Below are positions 6,757 to 14,037 of a stretch of DNA of 22,323 bases, piece after piece. The notes beneath the pieces are model-generated. The model ran no database searches and was not told the DNA's origin. It worked only from the letters and a program-made list of their open reading frames with translations. A program made the position numbers and the translations under genes. The stretch is from NCBI RefSeq assembly GCF_934309415.1, contig NZ_CAKRDI010000042.1, positions 1 to 22,323 of the forward strand. The letters run 5' to 3'. How positions within the stretch are numbered: position 1 is the stretch's first letter; each line of letters opens with the position of its first letter. The DNA comes from an uncultured Mediterraneibacter sp. GTDB lineage: Bacteria; Bacillota; Clostridia; Lachnospirales; Lachnospiraceae.

Positions 6757-8117
6757 GAAAAAGAATTCAGAAGAGTATGATTCTGACTCTTCTGGTTACA
6801 CTGATTCCATTTTACATTATTATGTCGCTGGCATTGTATTATAAGAATATGTCTCTTCTTGAAAAGGAAGTGCGTCAGGAGGGAAAATATATCAGTGGTG
6901 CGATCAATATGGCAGGGACGCATTATCTGGAGCAGCTGGAACAGTTAGATCAGATAGATACGGGAACGCGACTGACCTTGATCGAAGAGGACGGAACTGT
7001 ACTGTATGATTCGAAAGTTTCAGGAGCTACCATGGATAATCACAGTTCCAGAAAAGAGGTAGAAGAAGCGTTCAGTTCCGGTGAAGGAGAAGTGGTGAGA
7101 ATGTCTTCTACGGTACAGAAAGAATTGTATTATTATGCACTGCGGCTGGATGATGGAAGTGTACTTCGCGTGTCGAAGACGATGGATAGTCTGATCTGGA
7201 CTGCGTTGAATGTATTTCCGGTAATGCTGATTCTCTCAGTAGCAGGAATCGTGTTGGCAGTGGTTCTTGCAAGATGGCAGACAAAGAAATTAATGGATCC
7301 GGTGATTCATTTAGATTTGGAACATCCATTGGAAAATGTGATTTATGAAGAGATGACACCGTTTTTGGAGGCAATGGATGTGCAAAATAAAGAGAAAGAA
7401 GCTGTATCAAATATGAGAAAGGAGTTCTCGGCGAATGTGTCTCATGAGCTGAAGACTCCACTTACTTCCATTTCCGGTTATGCGGAGATTATGATGAACG
7501 GTCTGGTGCGCCCGGAAGATATTCAGGGTTTCTCGGAACGTATTTATAAGGAAGCCCGCAGGCTGATCACGCTGGTGGAAGATATTATTAAATTATCCAA
7601 GCTGGATGATGAATCTGTTGAGCTGGAAAAGGAAGATGTGGATCTTTATAATCTGACCAGGGAGATTGTCAGCAGGCTTTCGCCACAGTCGACTCAGAAG
7701 AAGATTCATGTTTCAGTGTCGGGAGAACCGGTTATTTTCAATGGTATTAAACAGATCCTGGATGAAATGATCTATAATATCACAGAGAATGCGATCAAAT
7801 ACAATAACGATGGCGGCTATGTGGATGTGTGGGTTGGTAATACATTAAACGGTCCGAAAGTCAGTGTGGAAGATAATGGAATCGGAATCCCGAAGGAGCA
7901 TCAGGAAAGAATCTTCGAGCGTTTTTACAGAGTGGATAAAAGCCATTCCAAAGAACGTGGAGGTACCGGACTCGGACTTTCAATTGTAAAACATGGTGCG
8001 ATCATTCACGGCGCAAAAGTAAATGTAGACAGTGCTCCGGGACGTGGAACAAAGATTGAGATTCAGTTTCCGCTGGAACCGAAGAAAAAAGAAGCAGAAA
8101 CAGGAACTAAAGAATAA
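6753..8117 (+). CDS. phoR: PhoR-type membrane sensor histidine kinase
   Basis: 454-aa kinase. Transmembrane helices lie at ~9-30 and ~152-173 and bracket a ~120-residue extracellular domain with PhoR/YycG-type sensor character (LTLIEEDGTVLYDS). After a short linker comes the HisKA domain with phosphoacceptor His231 in FSANVSHELKTPLTS, then the HATPase domain with N box (NAIKYN), G1 (DNGIGIP) and G2 (GGTGLGLSIV). I see no clear PAS domain between the second helix and HisKA, so it is shorter than B. subtilis PhoR. It is the last gene of the pst-pho operon; the ATGA overlap with phoB implies coupling. Confidence 0.92.
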   Translation: MRKRIQKSMILTLLVTLIPFYIIMSLALYYKNMSLLEKEVRQEGKYISGAINMAGTHYLEQLEQLDQIDTGTRLTLIEEDGTVLYDSKVSGATMDNHSSRKEVEEAFSSGEGEVVRMSSTVQKELYYYALRLDDGSVLRVSKTMDSLIWTALNVFPVMLILSVAGIVLAVVLARWQTKKLMDPVIHLDLEHPLENVIYEEMTPFLEAMDVQNKEKEAVSNMRKEFSANVSHELKTPLTSISGYAEIMMNGLVRPEDIQGFSERIYKEARRLITLVEDIIKLSKLDDESVELEKEDVDLYNLTREIVSRLSPQSTQKKIHVSVSGEPVIFNGIKQILDEMIYNITENAIKYNNDGGYVDVWVGNTLNGPKVSVEDNGIGIPKEHQERIFERFYRVDKSHSKERGGTGLGLSIVKHGAIIHGAKVNVDSAPGRGTKIEIQFPLEPKKKEAETGTKE

Positions 8118-8121
8118 AAGA

Positions 8122-8176
8122 TTTAGAACGTGTCTGAAAAATCTTACAGAGGACATTTTTTCAGATGGATTCTGGC
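8122..8176. repeat. shortened copy of the 100-262 repeat family
   Basis: TAGAACGTGTCTGAAAAATC just past the phoR stop matches the head of the intact element. About 20 bases on, ATTTTTTCAGA pairs back to it, giving a mini-palindrome in which most of the interior is missing. The hairpin may assist the terminator that follows. Confidence 0.6.
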
Positions 8177-8184
8177 AATGAATG

Positions 8185-8234
8185 AAACCGGAGAGGAAAA
8201 CTATGATTTGAAATAGTTTTCCTCTTCGGTTTTT
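8185..8234 (+). terminator. rho-independent terminator of the pst-pho operon
   Basis: CCGGAGAGGAAAACTA (8188-8203) pairs with TAGTTTTCCTCTTCGG (8214-8229) with one G-U pair, followed by TTTTT. The A-run before the left arm means it could work in both directions. Confidence 0.9.
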
Positions 8235-8249
8235 GTAACAAGTACTTGC

Positions 8250-8278
8250 TTTACGAATTACGGTAATTGTGCTATTAT
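8250..8278 (+). promoter_or_regulatory. promoter and putative operator of gntR-clpC
   Basis: TTTACG (8250-8255), a 17-bp spacer and TATTAT (8273-8278) give a reasonable sigma-A promoter. The spacer holds AATTAC-G-GTAATT (8256-8268), a perfect dyad placed where a repressor would block polymerase; the adjacent GntR protein is the obvious candidate. I see no CtsR-type heptad repeat or CIRCE element. Confidence 0.65.
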
Positions 8279-8313
8279 AAGTAACACAGCAGAGAAAGGA
8301 GATGCAGAGTATT

Positions 8314-8682
8314 ATGATAATAGAAGTTGATTTTAACAGTGATGAAGCTATCTATGTTCAGCTTTGCAATCAGATTATTATGGGAATCGCCACATCAGTG
8401 ATTCACGAAGGAGATTCACTTCCGTCTGTCCGGCAGCTTGCAGATACTGTCGGAGTGAATATGCACACGGTGAATAAAGCGTATAATGTACTGAAGCAGG
8501 AAGGTTATATCAGCCTTGATAAGAGACGTGGTGCCGTGATCGCGCTGGATGTGGATAAACTGGAACAGCTGGAACAGATGAAACAGCAGCTGCGAATTGT
8601 CCTTGCAAGGGGATGCTGCAAGAATATTTCACGTCAGGAAGTACATAATCTGGTAGATGAGATATTTGATGATTACGAATAA
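8314..8682 (+). CDS. short GntR-family transcriptional regulator (YtrA subfamily)
   Basis: 122 aa from ATG 8314. The earlier ATG at 8302 directly abuts the AAAGGAG site with no spacing, so 8314 (12 bases away) is the likelier start. The N-terminal winged helix covers ~8-75: YVQLCNQIIMGIA, EGDSLPSVRQLADTVGVNMHTVNKAYNVLKQEGYI. The C-terminal ~45 residues form a short helical dimerisation tail, too small for a ligand-binding FCD or UTRA domain, as in YtrA-like members. The gene ends 14 bases before clpC and shares its promoter, so it probably represses its own operon. Effector unknown. Confidence 0.85.
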   Translation: MIIEVDFNSDEAIYVQLCNQIIMGIATSVIHEGDSLPSVRQLADTVGVNMHTVNKAYNVLKQEGYISLDKRRGAVIALDVDKLEQLEQMKQQLRIVLARGCCKNISRQEVHNLVDEIFDDYE

Positions 8683-8696
8683 ACAGGAGGATATAC

Positions 8697-11132
8697 ATGA
8701 GTATTTCATATACAAAACCGGCTGAGAATGCTCTGAAGTATGCTGCGAAGACAGCGAAAGAGATGAAGCATCCGTATATTGGAACGGAACATCTTCTTCT
8801 GGCACTCAGAGAGGAATATGCCGGAGTAGCCGGGCAGGTACTGGCACGAAACGGTGTGGAGACAGAGAAGATCCTTCAATTGATGGACGAACTGATCGCA
8901 CCGTCAGAGGAAGGAGTAAAGAGCAAGAAACCGGAGAAAAGCCCGAGACTGCTTTATTTATTACACAAGAGTGAACGCGAATGCAGCAGACTGCATACGA
9001 CAGAAGTAGGAACAGAACATCTGCTTCTTGCCATGATTCGTGATGTGGACTGTGTTGCGACGAAGATTCTGATTACATTGAACATCAACCTTCAGAAGAT
9101 TTTCCAGGATGTGATGATGGCAGTCGGGATTGATCCGAAGGAATATCAGGATGATCTGCAGGAAGAGATGCATGGAAATGGTTCCATGATGGAGCAGTTC
9201 TGTACAGATATGACAGCGAAGGCAGAAGAAGGAAAACTGGATCCGGTCGTGGGAAGAAATCAGGAGATGTATCGCCTGATGGAGATCTTAAGCCGCAGAA
9301 CAAAGAACAACCCGTGTCTGGTTGGAGAGCCGGGAGTCGGCAAGACGGCGATCATTGAAGGACTTGCACAGCGGATTGCTTCCGGAATGGTTCCAGAGAA
9401 GATGAAAGGGAAACGAATTCTGACCCTGGATCTTCCGGGACTGATCGCAGGTTCCAAGTACAGAGGTGAGTTCGAGGAACGTATGAAAGGACTGATCTCA
9501 GAAGTAGAATCCTGTGGAAATGTGATTCTGTTTCTGGATGAGATCCATACGATGATCGGTGCAGGTGGTGCAGAGGGAGCAATTGACGCGTCCAGTATTC
9601 TGAAACCATCTCTGGCAAGAGGGGAACTTCAGCTGATCGGTGCAACCACAATTGCGGAGTATCGTAAATATATTGAAAAAGATGCTGCACTGGAGCGACG
9701 TTTCCAGCCGGTATCTGTAGAAAAACCGTCCGAGGAACAGTGCCTTGAGATTCTAAAAGGATTGAAAGAAAAATATGAGACACATCACAGAGTTGTAATT
9801 AGGCCGGATGCGCTGGAAGCAGCAGTCCGTATGTCTGAGCGTTATATTACAGACAGAAATCTTCCGGACAAAGCGCTGGATGTTCTGGATGAAGCATGCT
9901 CTAAAGTGAGTCTGAAAGGCTATGAGATGCCGGATAACTTTAAGGAACTGGAGGAGAGTATTCAGGAACTGATGCGTCAGAAAGAAGAAAGCATCGAAAA
10001 CGGAGATTTTAATGAGGCATCCCTGCTTCAGAAAGAGCAGGAGGCTGCGGAGAAGAAACTGGAATCTGTAAAGAAACGGTTTGAGAAGAAGCATGCAGCA
10101 ATGCATCCAGCTGTGACAGAAAATGAGATTGCGGAAGTTGTTTCTGTCTGGACGAAAGTGCCGGTACAAAAACTAGGTGAGAGTGATGCGGATCGTCTGA
10201 AGAATCTGGAAAAGGTACTTCATAAGAGAGTGATCGGCCAGGATGAGGCAGTCAGTGCAGTGACCCGTGCGGTAAAACGAGGAAGAGTTGGACTTAAAGA
10301 TCCGAAACGTCCGATCGGCTCTTTCCTGTTCCTTGGTCCGACTGGTGTAGGAAAGACGGAGCTTTCCAAAGCACTTGCTGAGGCATTATTTGGTAAAGAA
10401 GATGCCATGATCCGTGTTGATATGTCGGAATATATGGAGAAACATTCAGTTTCCAAGATGATTGGATCCCCTCCGGGATATGTAGGACACGAAGAGGGGG
10501 GACAGCTCAGTGATCAGGTGAGAACACATCCGTATTCCGTCATTCTGTTTGATGAGATCGAGAAAGCGCACCCGGATGTATTTAATGTACTTCTGCAGGT
10601 GCTGGATGATGGGCATATTACAGACTCACAGGGAAGAAAAGTGGATTTCTCTAATACGGTGATCATTATGACTTCCAATGCAGGAGCCAAGGCAATCGTA
10701 GAGCCGAAGAAACTCGGATTTGCTGCAAAAGAAGATAAAGCCGGGGATTATAAGAAGATGAAACAGAACGTAATGGATGAAGTGAAGCAGATCTTCCGTC
10801 CGGAGTTCTTGAATCGTATTGATGAGATCATTGTATTCCATGCGCTTGGAAAAGATGAGATGAAGAAGATTGTCTCCCTGCTTTGTCAGGAATTTACAAA
10901 GCGTCTCGCAAAACAGCTGGATATTCATCTGAAATTGCGTGAATCAGCGAAGAATCTGATCGTTGAGAAGGGAACAGATGCGAAATTCGGAGCCAGACCG
11001 CTGAGACGTGCGCTTCAGACAGAGCTGGAAGATAAGCTGGCAGATGCGATCCTCAACGGAGAGGTCAAAGCCGGAGATTCCGTGGAAGCTGGCGTGCAGA
11101 AGAAAGAGATTCGCTTTATTGTGAATCAGTAA
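8697..11132 (+). CDS. clpC: ATP-dependent Clp protease ATP-binding subunit ClpC
   Basis: 811-aa Hsp100 unfoldase that feeds substrates to ClpP. Two Clp_N repeats (~1-70 and ~80-145) precede AAA+ domain 1, with Walker A GEPGVGKT at 210-217 and LFLDEIHT. A coiled middle domain follows at ~415-465 (QELMRQKEESIENGDFNEAS, UVR-like), which in ClpC recruits adaptors. AAA+ domain 2 has Walker A GPTGVGKT at 547-554, SPPGYVGHEEGG and ILFDEIEKAHPDV. KKLGF after TSNAGAK supplies the LGF loop that docks on ClpP. Length and middle-domain size fit ClpC, not ClpB or ClpA. An AGGAGG site precedes the ATG. No ctsR, mcsA or mcsB gene accompanies it. Confidence 0.95.
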   Translation: MSISYTKPAENALKYAAKTAKEMKHPYIGTEHLLLALREEYAGVAGQVLARNGVETEKILQLMDELIAPSEEGVKSKKPEKSPRLLYLLHKSERECSRLHTTEVGTEHLLLAMIRDVDCVATKILITLNINLQKIFQDVMMAVGIDPKEYQDDLQEEMHGNGSMMEQFCTDMTAKAEEGKLDPVVGRNQEMYRLMEILSRRTKNNPCLVGEPGVGKTAIIEGLAQRIASGMVPEKMKGKRILTLDLPGLIAGSKYRGEFEERMKGLISEVESCGNVILFLDEIHTMIGAGGAEGAIDASSILKPSLARGELQLIGATTIAEYRKYIEKDAALERRFQPVSVEKPSEEQCLEILKGLKEKYETHHRVVIRPDALEAAVRMSERYITDRNLPDKALDVLDEACSKVSLKGYEMPDNFKELEESIQELMRQKEESIENGDFNEASLLQKEQEAAEKKLESVKKRFEKKHAAMHPAVTENEIAEVVSVWTKVPVQKLGESDADRLKNLEKVLHKRVIGQDEAVSAVTRAVKRGRVGLKDPKRPIGSFLFLGPTGVGKTELSKALAEALFGKEDAMIRVDMSEYMEKHSVSKMIGSPPGYVGHEEGGQLSDQVRTHPYSVILFDEIEKAHPDVFNVLLQVLDDGHITDSQGRKVDFSNTVIIMTSNAGAKAIVEPKKLGFAAKEDKAGDYKKMKQNVMDEVKQIFRPEFLNRIDEIIVFHALGKDEMKKIVSLLCQEFTKRLAKQLDIHLKLRESAKNLIVEKGTDAKFGARPLRRALQTELEDKLADAILNGEVKAGDSVEAGVQKKEIRFIVNQ

Positions 11133-11140
11133 AAGGCTTG

Positions 11141-11224
11141 AACAGTAACACAGTTATTACTGTTTACAGCTATGTTGTGAACAGCAACATAACCGTTTCA
11201 TAAAAAGTTCATAATATGAAACGG
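11141..11224 (+). other. three consecutive hairpins after clpC
   Basis: AACAGTAA/TTACTGTT (11141-11148 with 11157-11164), TATGTTG/CAACATA (near 11171-11191) and CCGTTTCAT/ATGAAACGG (11193-11201 with 11216-11224) follow one another directly after the clpC stop. None has a strong T-run, though the third is followed by A-rich sequence. They may jointly end or protect the clpC transcript. The first also resembles the AACAGT/ACTGTT half-sites seen before the second gntR gene. Confidence 0.5.
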
Positions 11225-11233
11225 GAAATGATA

Positions 11234-11262
11234 TGGAAAAACAAAATTATTTAGTATATAAT
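11234..11262 (+). promoter_or_regulatory. promoter of the 137-aa protein gene
   Basis: TATAAT (11257-11262) is a consensus -10, with TGGAAA (11234-11239) as a weak -35 at 17-bp spacing. Transcription should start near 11269, giving a leader of roughly 110 bases. Confidence 0.65.
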
Positions 11263-11273
11263 AAGCCATAAGG

Positions 11274-11368
11274 ACTGCGGAGTATCCTCTGACATGAGTG
11301 AAGGAAAAGAGCAGAGCCGCAAGACAGGGAAGTTCCCTGTACAACAGAGTTATTCTGAGATACCTAGG
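11274..11368 (+). ncRNA. structured 5' leader, possible cis-regulatory RNA
   Basis: TGCGG (11276-11280) pairs with CCGCA (11317-11321), and CTCTG (11287-11291) with CAGAG (11312-11316), forming one stem with a 6-base bulge and a 20-base loop. A second hairpin, ACAGGGA/TCCCTGT (11324-11330 with 11334-11340), follows. The bulge bases GTATC (11282-11286) match GATAC (11359-11363), which lies directly before the AGGAGG site, so a pseudoknot could touch the ribosome binding region. I recognise no known riboswitch class. The pairings are by eye only. Confidence 0.4.
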
Positions 11369-11380
11369 AGGAAAATTAAG

Positions 11381-11794
11381 ATGGCAACAGTAAAAGAATT
11401 ATTGCGTGCAGAAAACGACGGAACACTTAGCTTTGGAGATTACACTCTTACATCTAAGACAAAGAAAGATAACTTCGAATTTGAGGGAGACCTTTATAAA
11501 GTAAAGACATTTGCAGAGATTACAAAACTTGAGAAGAACGGAATGTTCGTATACGAATCTGTACCGGGAAGTACCGTTGAGAATTTTAAAGAGACAGATG
11601 CAGAAGTAGAATTCACAGTATCTGCACCGGAAGATGTTCAGTTCACTCTGGAACTTGAGCCGGAAAGCGAATATGAAGTATTTATCGATGGCGAATCAGC
11701 AGGAAAGATGGGAACAAATCTTAGCGGAAAACTCAGCGTAAGCGTAGAACTGAACGCAGATCAGACTGCTGCAATCAAAGTAGTAAAATGCTAA
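11381..11794 (+). CDS. conserved small protein of unknown function (often labelled endosialidase in related genomes)
   Basis: 137 aa from ATG 11381, which follows TAGGAGGAAAATTAAG; the in-frame ATG at 11294 has no ribosome site and lies in the leader stem. It is acidic and soluble, without signal peptide or membrane helix. Residues ~1-60 (MATVKELLRAENDGTLSFGDYTL, DLYKVKTFAEITKLEKNGMFVYES) and a beta-rich C-terminus (~70-137) suggest a small two-part sandwich fold. From memory, close relatives are widespread in Lachnospiraceae and carry the label endosialidase, which is implausible: it is far too short and has no glycosidase motif. A consensus -10, a strong ribosome site and a compact terminator suggest high expression. 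Confidence 0.8.
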   Translation: MATVKELLRAENDGTLSFGDYTLTSKTKKDNFEFEGDLYKVKTFAEITKLEKNGMFVYESVPGSTVENFKETDAEVEFTVSAPEDVQFTLELEPESEYEVFIDGESAGKMGTNLSGKLSVSVELNADQTAAIKVVKC

Positions 11795-11814
11795 TTTAAC
11801 CGAATCAAGTAGCG

Positions 11815-11837
11815 AAGCGGATTGCGAATATCCGCTT
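11815..11837 (+). other. hairpin just after the 137-aa gene
   Basis: AAGCGGAT (11815-11822) pairs with ATCCGCTT (11830-11837) around a 7-base loop. There is no T-run, so it is more likely a stabilising 3' hairpin than a terminator by itself. Confidence 0.5.
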
Positions 11838-11859
11838 GACTTAAGAAATGTTAAACTGA

Positions 11860-11895
11860 GGGAAAGGAATTGCCTTATAGCACCTTTCCCTTTTC
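11860..11895 (+). terminator. rho-independent terminator of the 137-aa gene
   Basis: GGGAAAGG (11860-11867) pairs with CCTTTCCC (11883-11890) and is followed directly by TTTTC. It lies about 66 bases past the stop codon. Confidence 0.75.
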
Positions 11896-11920
11896 TAATA
11901 TATAAATGACAAAACCGCTA

Positions 11921-12001
11921 TAGGAGTGTGTTTAATCATTTTTCTGTAATCTGCATGCGTTATTATTTATAGTATTCTGTGACCAGTGGTATATTTGGTC
12001 A
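11921..12001. repeat. degenerate half-copy of the 100-262 repeat family and a small inverted repeat, upstream of radA
   Basis: The 308-base gap before radA holds TAGGAGTGTGTTTAATCA followed by TTTTTCTGTAATCTGCATGC, which aligns with 101-137 (GAGCGTGTCTGAAAAATC, CTGCAATCTACATGC) allowing a 2-base gap. No matching right end is visible. TGACCA (11980-11985) and TGGTCA (11996-12001) form an inverted repeat. TACAAT at 12023-12028 is a possible radA -10, but no convincing -35 accompanies it. Confidence 0.55.
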
Positions 12002-12102
12002 TACAAAAATCCATTTTTGAGATACAATGAAATACCATTTATGCGGTATATGTGATACAGAAAATATTTTCAGATATATTTTGGAGAAAGGAAAATTATA
12101 GA

Positions 12103-13467
12103 ATGGCAAAAGGAAAAAAGAGTATCTATTTCTGCCAGAATTGTGGGCATGAAGAAGCAAAATGGCTTGGTCAGTGTCCTATGTGTAAGGAATGGAATAC
12201 GTTTGTAGAAGAGCGGGTGGACAGCGGGATTACAAAAGGTACGACAGTAGCTGCCAGAGCAGTTCAGGAAGCAAAAGTAATTCCACTGACAGAAGTCTCC
12301 GCAGATGATGATACAAGAAATCAGACTGGAATCAAAGAACTGGATCGTGTTCTTGGAGGCGGAATTGTTCCGGGGTCTCTGGTACTGGTAGGTGGAGATC
12401 CGGGAATCGGAAAATCGACGTTGTTGTTACAGGTCTGCCAGAGAATGGCACAGTCACAGAAAGTTCTGTATATTTCAGGAGAGGAATCTCAGACACAGAT
12501 CAAGCTGCGCGCCAACCGAGTGGGAACATTTTCTTCCAATATGCTGCTGTTCTGTGAGACAAATCTGGGAACGATCCGTGCAGTGATCGAGAAAGAAAAA
12601 CCAGAACTGGTCGTGATTGATTCTATCCAGACCATGTACAGCGAGGATGTATCTTCTGCACCTGGAAGTGTGTCTCAGGTGAGAGAGGCCACACATGAAT
12701 TTATGCAGCTGGCAAAAGGTCTGTGCATCCCGATCTTTATCGTTGGTCATGTGACGAAAGAGGGAACTGTTGCAGGTCCGCGTGTGCTGGAACATATGGT
12801 GGATACGGTCTTGTATTTTGAAGGGGACAGGCATGCTTCTTACAGAATCCTCCGTGCGGTGAAGAATCGTTTTGGTTCTACGAATGAGATTGGTGTCTTT
12901 GAAATGCGTCAGAACGGATTGATTGAAGTGGAGAATCCATCAGAATACATGCTCAGTGGGAAACCGGAGAATGCCTCCGGCTCTGTGGTTGCATGCTCCA
13001 TGGAAGGAACCCGTCCGATCCTGATCGAGATTCAGGCACTGGTGAGCCACAGTAATTTCGGAATGCCGAGAAGAACGGCAGCAGGAACAGATTATAATCG
13101 TGTGAATCTGCTGATGGCGGTTCTGGAAAAACGTCTGGGAATGAATCTTGGGAACTGCGATGCTTATGTAAATATTGCAGGTGGAATTAAGATGAATGAA
13201 CCGGCCATTGATCTGGGAATCGTGATGGCACTGGTATCCAGTTACCGGAACCGTCCGATCGATGAGAAGACGATTGTCTTTGGAGAAGTCGGCTTAAGCG
13301 GCGAGGTCAGAGCTGTGAATATGCCGGAGCAGCGAGTGGCAGAGGCAAAGAAGCTTGGATTTGAGACATGTATTCTGCCGGAAGTGTGCCTGAAAACAGT
13401 GAAAGATGTGAAAGGAATTAAATTGCTTGGAGTGAAAAGTGTAAATGAAGCGGTGGCACTTTTCTGA
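12103..13467 (+). CDS. radA: DNA repair protein RadA (branch-migration helicase)
   Basis: 454-aa cytoplasmic RecA-like helicase that drives DNA branch migration during recombination and repair. ATG 12103 (MAKGKKSIYFC) follows GGAGAAAGGA; an in-frame start at 12052 has no site and would add an un-RadA-like tail. The N-terminal zinc finger is C11-x2-C14...C25-x2-C28. The RecA core has Walker A GGDPGIGKST at 97-106, and the RadA-specific KNRFG motif is at 254-258. The C-terminal Lon-protease-like domain covers ~290-454 (NIAGGIKMNEPAIDLGIVMAL, VFGEVGLSGEVR) and lacks proteolytic function in this family. All hallmarks are intact. It stands alone, without the disA neighbour seen in Bacilli. Confidence 0.97.
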   Translation: MAKGKKSIYFCQNCGHEEAKWLGQCPMCKEWNTFVEERVDSGITKGTTVAARAVQEAKVIPLTEVSADDDTRNQTGIKELDRVLGGGIVPGSLVLVGGDPGIGKSTLLLQVCQRMAQSQKVLYISGEESQTQIKLRANRVGTFSSNMLLFCETNLGTIRAVIEKEKPELVVIDSIQTMYSEDVSSAPGSVSQVREATHEFMQLAKGLCIPIFIVGHVTKEGTVAGPRVLEHMVDTVLYFEGDRHASYRILRAVKNRFGSTNEIGVFEMRQNGLIEVENPSEYMLSGKPENASGSVVACSMEGTRPILIEIQALVSHSNFGMPRRTAAGTDYNRVNLLMAVLEKRLGMNLGNCDAYVNIAGGIKMNEPAIDLGIVMALVSSYRNRPIDEKTIVFGEVGLSGEVRAVNMPEQRVAEAKKLGFETCILPEVCLKTVKDVKGIKLLGVKSVNEAVALF

Positions 13468-13504
13468 TGTGAAAGAGATAAGCGATGAACGGTAACGGAT
13501 AAAG

Positions 13505-13549
13505 TAGCCTGATATGGAATACTATAAAGTTTCATATCAGGCTATTTTT
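13505..13549 (+). terminator. rho-independent terminator of radA
   Basis: AGCCTGATATGGAA (13506-13519) pairs with TTTCATATCAGGCT (13530-13543) with one mismatch, followed by ATTTTT. A repeat-family end, GAGTGTGTCT, follows at 13555-13564. Confidence 0.9.
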
Positions 13550-13591
13550 CGTTTGAGTGTGTCTCTCTTATGATTGTAAAAATTACAAATA

Positions 13592-13638
13592 AACAGTATA
13601 TAACAGTTGACAACAGTTAAGTACTGTTATATACTGTT
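13592..13638 (+). promoter_or_regulatory. promoter and phased operator array of the gntR-ABC operon
   Basis: TTGACA (13607-13612), exactly 17 bp, then TATACT (13630-13635) is a near-perfect sigma-A promoter. It is framed by a perfect 15-bp inverted repeat, AACAGTATATAACAG (13592-13606) and CTGTTATATACTGTT (13624-13638). At finer scale AACAGT begins at 13592, 13602 and 13612, and ACTGTT at 13623 and 13633, each step 10 bp, placing all half-sites on one face of the helix. The GntR protein encoded immediately downstream is the likely repressor. Confidence 0.85.
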
Positions 13639-13656
13639 TACAACAGGAGGAAACCT

Positions 13657-14037
13657 ATGAAGATTATAATCAACAATTCATCGATGGTACCAATCTATGA
13701 ACAGATTATGGAGCAGATCAAGGCGCAGATCATCTCCGGAGAATTAAAAGAAAATGATATTCTGCCATCCGTAAGAGGAATGGCAAAAGAACTGAAGATC
13801 AGTGCACTCACAGTCAAGAAAGCTTATGACAACTTAGAGGAAGAGGGCATGACAGTTACAGTTCATGGGAAAGGAACTTATGTTGCAGCTTCAAATACAC
13901 AGCTCATGGAAGAAGAGCGGCGGAAAGAAGTTGAAGCGGATCTGGAAGCAGCAGTTCAGAAAGGACGACGCTGTGGAATGAAAGAAGAAGAGATCCGTGC
14001 ATTATTTGAACTCATCATGGAGGATGAAGTATGTTAA
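13657..14037 (+). CDS. GntR-family regulator, YtrA subfamily
   Basis: 126-aa repressor. ATG 13657 follows AGGAGG by 6 bases. The winged helix occupies ~10-75 (MVPIYEQIMEQIKAQIISGE, LPSVRGMAKELKISALTVKKAYDNLEEEGM, VHGKGTYVA), and the last ~45 residues are a helical tail with no ligand domain, as in YtrA. In the YtrA group such regulators sit at the head of ABC transporter operons and are relieved by cell-envelope antibiotics. The gene overlaps the ABC ATPase by 7 bases. It is related to, but clearly distinct from, the GntR upstream of clpC. Confidence 0.9.
   Translation: MKIIINNSSMVPIYEQIMEQIKAQIISGELKENDILPSVRGMAKELKISALTVKKAYDNLEEEGMTVTVHGKGTYVAASNTQLMEEERRKEVEADLEAAVQKGRRCGMKEEEIRALFELIMEDEVC

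Noticed and set aside
11354..11365. CTGAGATACC as part of a TPP riboswitch
   Set aside because: The short match is not accompanied by the GGGGTGCC or GAACCTGATCTGG blocks, and the surrounding stems do not fit the class.
11294..11380. 29-residue N-terminal extension of the 137-aa protein
   Set aside because: There is no ribosome site, the sequence folds as a structured leader, and ATG 11381 has an ideal AGGAGG.
12052..12102. Earlier start for radA
   Set aside because: No ribosome site; RadA proteins normally begin just before the CxxC zinc finger, as from 12103.
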